A DNA stretch of 11,615 nucleotides from Syntrophomonadaceae bacterium (GTDB lineage: Bacteria > Bacillota > Dethiobacteria > DTU022): contig SLBE01000209.1 in assembly GCA_007126465.1 (NCBI GenBank), forward strand, positions 1 to 11,615, read 5' to 3'. Under the pieces are notes generated by a model. The model did no database searches. It saw only the letters and a program-made list of their open reading frames with translations, and had not been told where the DNA came from. The position numbers and the translations under genes were made by a program. Of the stretch, positions 7,253 to 11,615 are shown piece by piece. Numbering within the stretch: the stretch's first letter is position 1; each line of letters starts with the position of its first letter.

Positions 7253-7780
7253 TTGAGCAGATGGGGAGAGATCTGGGATTGGACTAGATCTATACTTATA
7301 GCGATAGTATTAGCCCTCTTGATCAGGCTGTTTTTGTTCGAAGTATTTGTCGTTGAGGGTAGATCTATGTATCCTACCCTGCATGAAACTGAACGACTGA
7401 TGGTTAACAAGGTAGTATACCACTTTGATGAACCAGGTTACGGTGATATTGTTGTCTTTGAATTTGAACCGGGCCGGGATTTCATTAAGCGTGTTATTGG
7501 CCTGGCAGGTGATAAAATTGAAATTAGCAGCGGCCGTGTATATGTAAATGAACAGCTGCTTGATGAACCTTACCTGTTAACAGATATGGATTTATATGAT
7601 TATGGCCCGGTTGAAGTGCCTGAAGGTTATTACTTTGTAATGGGTGATTACAGGCAAAACAGTATGGACAGCAGGGACCCCCGGGTCGGTTTTATTTCCC
7701 GGGAAGATCTCAAGGGACGTGCCTTTTTCATATTTTGGCCACCCTGGGAAGCACGTTTAATTACTACAAAGGTGGATTAA
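7253..7780 (+). CDS. lepB: Signal peptidase I
   Basis: This is the membrane serine protease that removes signal peptides from exported pre-proteins. The 175 residues contain one N-terminal membrane segment (about 12-30, ILIAIVLALLIRLFLFEVF) and then the periplasm-type catalytic domain. The nucleophile is Ser38 in GRSMYPTL and the general base is Lys79 in FIKRVIGLAGD. The C-terminal box MGDYRQNSMDSRDPRVGF (about 130-147) is conserved except for Tyr in place of the usual Asn of GDN. The start is TTG, supported by GGAG at 7240-7243 nine bases upstream and by the position of the membrane helix. A single membrane segment is typical of the short Gram-positive enzymes. Its place between rplS and rbgA is common in clostridia and brings secretion into this SRP-linked cluster. 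Confidence 0.95.
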   Translation: MSRWGEIWDWTRSILIAIVLALLIRLFLFEVFVVEGRSMYPTLHETERLMVNKVVYHFDEPGYGDIVVFEFEPGRDFIKRVIGLAGDKIEISSGRVYVNEQLLDEPYLLTDMDLYDYGPVEVPEGYYFVMGDYRQNSMDSRDPRVGFISREDLKGRAFFIFWPPWEARLITTKVD

Positions 7781-7782
7781 AT

Positions 7783-8643
7783 TTGACCAACAAAGGCCAG
7801 TGGTATCCGGGTTCAATGGCCAGGGCTTTAAATGTCCTTCGCCAGGACATCAAGATAATCGATCTGGTTGTCGAACTGCTTGATGCTCGTATACCGGTTA
7901 GCAGCCGCAACCCGGTCCTCAGGGAATTGCTTCAGGGCAAAAAGCATCTTGTGCTCTTACATAAAGCAGATCGGGCAGAGGACAATATAACAGAAAAATG
8001 GTTAGCTTACTTTAAAGACATGGATCAACAAGCCATGTCTTTTAGTGTTCAAAACAAAAAATATTTAAAGAATTTTCTCCAGTTTATAAAAACCGAGGAA
8101 GAAAACCTGCGGCCCGGCAGGATCAGGCGCCCCCTGCGGATGATGTTCGTGGGCATACCTAATGTAGGCAAATCAACCCTGATTAACCATTTTGTTCATA
8201 AAGCTGTTACCCGTACCGGTAATCAGCCTGGCGTTACTAAAGGGAGGCAGTGGATAAAAATAACTCCCGGCCTCGAACTGTTGGATACACCCGGCATTCT
8301 TTGGCCAAAAATCACTGAATCGTCGACCTGGCCGCTTGCTGCTGTGGGTGCAATGCCGCCCAGCCGTCTTGATCAGCAGGGTATTGCCTTATGGTTACTT
8401 GATATATATAAGGGAAAAGGAAAAGAAGATCTTTTATCCAAACGTTATGGCGAGTTTAATTTCAGCAGTTCGGAAAAAATGTTGGAGCAAATCGGTACAG
8501 CTCATGGCTGTCTGCAGACTGCCGGTCAGGTAGACCTGGAAAGGGCAAGTGCCTTAGTTTTAAAGGACTTCCAGGCAGGTTCCCTCGGTCGTCTGACTCT
8601 TGAAGAGCCACCGGAAAATTTTAATGAACAGCATGAGGAGTAA
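7783..8643 (+). CDS. rbgA: Ribosome biogenesis GTPase RbgA (YlqF), with altered catalytic and G4 residues
   Basis: RbgA acts late in 50S assembly, helping incorporation of proteins such as L16. It is a circularly permuted GTPase: G4 comes first (HKAD, 60-63), then G1 GIPNVGKST (124-132), G2 around Thr152 (PGVTKGRQW) and G3 DTPG (168-171, in DTPGILWPK). DARIPVSSRNP (34-44) and the helical C-terminal domain also fit. The protein has 286 residues from TTG 7783, close to the Bacillus protein. That start is chosen because AAAGGTGG (7768-7775) lies seven bases upstream and the family begins just before QWYPG. It sits two bases after the lepB stop. Two key positions are unusual: the family motif FPGHM reads YPGSM, with Ser11 in place of the catalytic His, and the NKxD Asn is His60. 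The frame is intact, so these look like real substitutions. Confidence 0.93.
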   Translation: MTNKGQWYPGSMARALNVLRQDIKIIDLVVELLDARIPVSSRNPVLRELLQGKKHLVLLHKADRAEDNITEKWLAYFKDMDQQAMSFSVQNKKYLKNFLQFIKTEEENLRPGRIRRPLRMMFVGIPNVGKSTLINHFVHKAVTRTGNQPGVTKGRQWIKITPGLELLDTPGILWPKITESSTWPLAAVGAMPPSRLDQQGIALWLLDIYKGKGKEDLLSKRYGEFNFSSSEKMLEQIGTAHGCLQTAGQVDLERASALVLKDFQAGSLGRLTLEEPPENFNEQHEE

Positions 8644-8648
8644 TTGCT

Positions 8649-9419
8649 GTGACTTTTGAAAAGATGACTATTCCAGAAATTAAAGCATACCTGGCACAAC
8701 AGGCAGACCTTTGTTCACGTGATGAAGAACTGCTAATAGCTGATAAAAGGCAGGGTGTTGTTAACCTGCTGCAGTCTTATCGGCGGAGAAAACAGAGGGC
8801 TATTGTAGAAGAAGCCCGCCTGCAGAAAATGCTGGATGAAGAGAATTATTTAATGGAAAAAGGTTTCACAGTTATTGCCGGAACTGATGAAGCCGGCCGG
8901 GGTCCGCTGGCCGGTCCGGTTGTAGCTGCTGCTGTAATACTTGATCCGGCGAATTGTTCAATTTCCGGATTAAATGACTCCAAGAAGCTTGCCAGGGCGT
9001 CTCGCGAGAGATTATTTGATCAAATTGTCATCAGCGCCCGTTCTTACGCTATTGCCAGCGCTTCACGTGCAGAAATCGATCAACATAACATTCATGCTGC
9101 TTCATTAATTGCTATGAACAGGGCCCTGGTTAAGCTATCCATTGAGCCGGACTTTGTTCTGGTTGATGGCTTTGCCATTAAAGGGTGTCCCTTCAGGCAG
9201 AAGGCAATAAAAGGCGGAGATGCTCTTTCCATGTCTATTGCCGCTGCTTCTGTCCTGGCCAAAGTAGCCAGGGATAGAATTATGGATGATTTACACGAAA
9301 AATATTCGCAGTACGGCTTCAATCAAAACAAGGGGTATGGCACTGAGGAGCATCGCCAGGCACTTCAGCAGTTTGGCCCCTGCCCCGAGCATCGCCGATC
9401 ATTCAGGCTGATTGATTAA
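8649..9419 (+). CDS. rnhB: Ribonuclease HII
   Basis: RNase HII cuts the RNA strand of RNA-DNA hybrids and starts removal of single ribonucleotides from DNA. The 256-residue product has a helical N-terminal extension (about 1-72), common in Firmicutes enzymes and thought to help bind substrate. The catalytic domain follows: GTDEAGRGPLAGP (78-90) with Asp80 and Glu81, LVDG with Asp173, and KGGDALSMSIAAASVLAKV with Asp191. NKGYGTEEH (227-235) is near the C-terminus. The four acidic residues of the active site are therefore all present. GTG is the start, supported by GAGGAG at 8635-8640 eight bases upstream, only five bases after the rbgA stop. It is the last closely packed gene of the run. Confidence 0.97.
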   Translation: MTFEKMTIPEIKAYLAQQADLCSRDEELLIADKRQGVVNLLQSYRRRKQRAIVEEARLQKMLDEENYLMEKGFTVIAGTDEAGRGPLAGPVVAAAVILDPANCSISGLNDSKKLARASRERLFDQIVISARSYAIASASRAEIDQHNIHAASLIAMNRALVKLSIEPDFVLVDGFAIKGCPFRQKAIKGGDALSMSIAAASVLAKVARDRIMDDLHEKYSQYGFNQNKGYGTEEHRQALQQFGPCPEHRRSFRLID

Positions 9420-9473
9420 CATGCAGAATGTTTTCACCAGCTAATCAAAACCTTGCTCAAAAATCATTTGGGT

Positions 9474-9499
9474 ATTTGTTAGTATGAAACTAAACAAAT
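9474..9499 (+). repeat. AT-rich inverted repeat in the rnhB-yraN spacer, possibly overlapping a weak promoter
   Basis: ATTTGTTAGT (9474-9483) pairs with ACTAAACAAAT (9489-9499) around the loop ATGAA, giving a 10-bp stem with one bulged A on the right arm. It lies in the 104-base gap between rnhB and yraN. No T-run follows, so it is not a standard terminator. The left arm also contains TGT followed by TAGTAT (9477-9485), a weak extended -10 without a properly spaced -35 box. It may be an operator, an mRNA hairpin or chance AT symmetry. Confidence 0.4.
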
Positions 9500-9523
9500 T
9501 AACTTATCTATGGGAGATTTAAG

Positions 9524-9895
9524 ATGACCTTGATGCGTCAACTGGTAGGGCAAAAGGGAGAACAGGCAGCGCGGGATTATTTAGAACAACATGGCTATAG
9601 TATTATTGAAACCAACTATCGCTGCAGGCTGGGTGAAATTGATATAATCGCCCGGGATGGAGAAATGGTCGTAATAGTTGAAGTGCGTACCAAGACGGGG
9701 CTAGCTTTCGGCCGGCCGGAAGAATCAATTAACCAGGAAAAAGCAAGAAAGCTGCACCGTCTGGCACTCCAATATATCCAATCAAATTACCACCGTGAGG
9801 TATCCTCCCGAATAGACCTTGTTGCCGTTATGATTGAGAGAAATTCCGGGCAGGTGAAAGATATTAAACACATCAAAAATATTTTAGCGGGGTGA
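9524..9895 (+). CDS. yraN: YraN family (UPF0102) endonuclease-like protein
   Basis: This is a 123-residue member of the UPF0102 family, which has the PD-(D/E)xK nuclease-like fold. Its function is not established, though a link to DNA repair or recombination is often suggested from its neighbours. Visible family features are GEQAARDYL (12-20), a GY segment with NYRCRLGEIDIIARDG (31-46), then VVIVEVRTKTG (49-59) and a helical end. The likely active-site residues are Glu38, Asp40 and Glu53; the position usually held by Lys in EVK is Arg55. The ATG follows GGGAG at 9512-9516 with seven bases between. Following rnhB is its usual place. The comM and dprA genes that often come next are replaced here by an opposite-strand amidase. 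Confidence 0.92.
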   Translation: MTLMRQLVGQKGEQAARDYLEQHGYSIIETNYRCRLGEIDIIARDGEMVVIVEVRTKTGLAFGRPEESINQEKARKLHRLALQYIQSNYHREVSSRIDLVAVMIERNSGQVKDIKHIKNILAG

Positions 9896-9905
9896 TCTTG
9901 ATGTG
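9869..9905. repeat. 8-bp inverted repeat spanning the yraN stop, possible weak convergent terminator
   Basis: CACATCAA (9869-9876) and TTGATGTG (9898-9905) are perfect inverted copies around a 21-base loop that contains the self-complementary AAAATATTTT and the yraN stop codon. The only gap between the convergent yraN and amidase genes is 24 bases (9896-9919), and it holds no classical GC-rich terminator. This repeat is the best candidate for a two-way end of transcription. The long loop and lack of a strong T-run keep confidence low. Confidence 0.3.
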
Positions 9906-9919
9906 CTACATTTAATTCT

Positions 9920-11615
9920 TTATTCAGCAAATTCCAGAAAATATGCTTCGATCCCTACCATCATGGCCCTGGCAAATTCTTCCTGCCCGCGTGGATGCAG
10001 AATGTGCCAGTTATCTACAGGATGCATCATGTAGCCTGCTTCGACTAAAACGCATGGGAACTGGGTGTACCTGGTTACAGCAATATTCCTTCTCCAGGTA
10101 TACAAAGCCGGCAGGTCCATTTTTTCTGTTACCGTGTCAAGCATGATCTCGGCCATTATCTCGTTATGATCATAGTTGTAAAGGGTCATTATCCCGTGGG
10201 TATTTACTGCATCCGCGCCGTGGCCGTGGGCGTTGGCGTGAACGCTTATGAAAAAGTCGGTCTCATCAATAAATTCTGCTTTGGGGCGATCATAAAGATC
10301 CACATCTGCATCTTCAGTGCGGGTCATGATCACATCTGCACCTTCGTCCAGCAAGAACTCTTTTAGATAAAGGCTCATGTCAAGAACAACATCTTTTTCA
10401 TGGAGATCAGCCGGCCCGGGTGCGCCCGGATCTTCGCCTCCGTGACCGGGATCAATTACTATGGTTTTTCCTTGCAATGGATTTTCTTTATCTACCCGGG
10501 GCGGTTTGTCGAGCTCAAATGTCAGGGCTGTGTCTTCCCACGAGGGGGTAAAACCGGTGAAGCCTTGATCAAGCTTTATTGTTAATGCCAGGGAATTGGG
10601 TTCCCCTGCCATGGGCTCGAGGGTTAACTCTTGCACCGAAGTAGGCTTTTCCGGCATTGCCAGATCTTCAACCCTGTCTATCCCGTACATTTTGATCTCC
10701 AGCTGATCCGTTCCGCTATCAACGAGGAAAGGAAACCGCTCGTCCGCGTTGAAGCGCAGGCTTACTTTTTCGTCGGTTTCTGTTACTTCGATACCGGACA
10801 ATATCGGGTCCAGGAGATCTTTGTCTTCCAGTTCGCGGACTGCGTCTTTATGAAGCAGGTAGGTGTCGTTTTCTTCAAGTCTTACCCGGTAATAGCTCCC
10901 GGAGGCTCCCACAGCTTCAAAACGGGTTCCTTCAGTCAGGTAACTGGCGATGTTGTCGGGGTAACCGGTGCCGCCCTGGGTGCTGGAATAAAGCTGGTAA
11001 GTATCATCTTGGATAATCCTAAACCAGCCTGAAAATTTCAGTTCAGGTTCTTCCTTGACCTCTAAAACTTTATAGGGAAGATTGGAAAGGAAGGCCACTT
11101 TTCCCGGCAGTTCCCGGCTCACTTCTTCGCCATCTTTTTCTAAAGTTACAGTGATGGGTACGGCCTCAGATACTCCTGTACCCGGGGTATCATGGCCGCT
11201 TACTGTGTATTCAGCGAAATAAATACCGCCTCTCCCCGGAGGGCCGCCAGGGTATTCTAATTCTGTCATTTGAACATAATTGCCTTCACCAATTTGATAA
11301 TTGGCCGTGGCTCCAGGACTTCCCCGGGCTACTATCTTCAAAGTCTCTCCCGGGTTTATAATCTGGTTCTCTTCAGGTATTAAATGAGAGGAGTGAATTT
11401 CCAGGGGTTCTTCCGGCATGGTTTGCAAACCTTCCGGGTAAATAACTGTTCTTTCAATTATGGTGGTTTCAACACCGTCACAGGCTTCTACCCTAACGGT
11501 ATATTCCTCGCCACGGGGAAGCTCGACCATGGTAAGAAAGTTTCCGGTTTTTCTGTTTAACATGTCCACCGGTTTCCCGTTTACGGTTACATCAACCTGT
11601 GAATAGGACTGGGTA
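9920..11615 (-). CDS. Multidomain N-acetylmuramoyl-L-alanine amidase (N-terminus outside window)
   Basis: The enzyme cuts the bond between muramic acid and the stem peptide of peptidoglycan and would act outside the membrane. About 564 codons are visible. The frame is open to the window edge, so the GTG at 11569 is not needed as a start and any signal peptide lies beyond. Counting from the first visible codon (11614), Ig-like beta segments come first, with DVTVNGKPV at about 8-16. A second beta domain follows at about 70-185. An SH3b-like segment lies at about 190-263 and an AMIN-like beta domain at about 270-370. The zinc amidase (Amidase_3 type) runs from about 383 to the end. Its zinc ligands are His391 in DPGHGG, Glu406 in HEKD and His459 in SVHAN, and Glu525 in VEAGYM is catalytic. 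All are intact. The domain names upstream of the amidase are inferred from strand patterns. It converges on yraN with a 24-base gap. Confidence 0.9.
   Translation of the reverse strand, partial: TQSYSQVDVTVNGKPVDMLNRKTGNFLTMVELPRGEEYTVRVEACDGVETTIIERTVIYPEGLQTMPEEPLEIHSSHLIPEENQIINPGETLKIVARGSPGATANYQIGEGNYVQMTELEYPGGPPGRGGIYFAEYTVSGHDTPGTGVSEAVPITVTLEKDGEEVSRELPGKVAFLSNLPYKVLEVKEEPELKFSGWFRIIQDDTYQLYSSTQGGTGYPDNIASYLTEGTRFEAVGASGSYYRVRLEENDTYLLHKDAVRELEDKDLLDPILSGIEVTETDEKVSLRFNADERFPFLVDSGTDQLEIKMYGIDRVEDLAMPEKPTSVQELTLEPMAGEPNSLALTIKLDQGFTGFTPSWEDTALTFELDKPPRVDKENPLQGKTIVIDPGHGGEDPGAPGPADLHEKDVVLDMSLYLKEFLLDEGADVIMTRTEDADVDLYDRPKAEFIDETDFFISVHANAHGHGADAVNTHGIMTLYNYDHNEIMAEIMLDTVTEKMDLPALYTWRRNIAVTRYTQFPCVLVEAGYMMHPVDNWHILHPRGQEEFARAMMVGIEAYFLEFAE

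Noticed and set aside
7735..7782. Upstream in-frame extension of rbgA overlapping lepB
   Set aside because: The extra residues do not resemble the RbgA family, and a good ribosome binding site selects the TTG at 7783.
10631..11032. Open frame of 133 codons on the plus strand opposite the amidase
   Set aside because: It is antisense to a well-supported amidase frame, has no ribosome binding site and no recognisable protein features.
1..11615. CRISPR arrays, tRNA or rRNA genes, insertion sequences, attachment sites or a phage-defence system
   Set aside because: No direct repeat arrays, structured RNA genes, transposase or defence proteins were seen. Coding density by conserved housekeeping genes leaves little room for them.

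Overview
The window is a conserved chromosomal housekeeping cluster of a Bacillota bacterium, most likely an anaerobic member of the Clostridia. Three things point there. The gene order smc-ftsY-ylxM-ffh-rpsP-khpA-rimM-trmD-rplS-lepB-rbgA-rnhB-yraN is the Firmicutes arrangement. It has lepB between rplS and rbgA and lacks the ylqD gene found in Bacillus. RNase HII also carries the N-terminal extension common in this phylum. Shine-Dalgarno sites are strong and several starts are TTG or GTG. I cannot name a genus from the sequence.

Layout: bases 1-3169 hold the 3' two thirds of smc and, 5 bases later, ftsY. Bases 3170-3253 contain a good sigma-A-type promoter and a hairpin that reaches the ylxM ribosome binding site. 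From 3254 to 9419 run ten same-strand genes with short gaps or overlaps: ylxM, ffh, rpsP, khpA, rimM, trmD, rplS, lepB, rbgA and rnhB. A 104-base spacer with an AT-rich inverted repeat precedes yraN (9524-9895). From 9920 to the window end, the opposite strand carries the C-terminal part of a multidomain N-acetylmuramoyl-L-alanine amidase, convergent with yraN. No gene-free stretch exceeds 300 bases.

The genes link membrane protein targeting (FtsY, Ffh, YlxM, then signal peptidase LepB) with ribosome building (S16, RimM, L19, RbgA), tRNA modification (TrmD), RNA binding (KhpA), and chromosome upkeep (Smc, RNase HII, YraN).

No new multigene system is visible. The points worth checking are residue-level and regulatory. 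RbgA has Ser where the catalytic His is expected and His in place of the Asn of its NKxD motif. The rimM start looks like a possible one-base loss in an A-run beside the khpA stop. Smc has an LSAGE signature instead of LSGGE. Three spacers and the convergent gene end contain clear inverted repeats.
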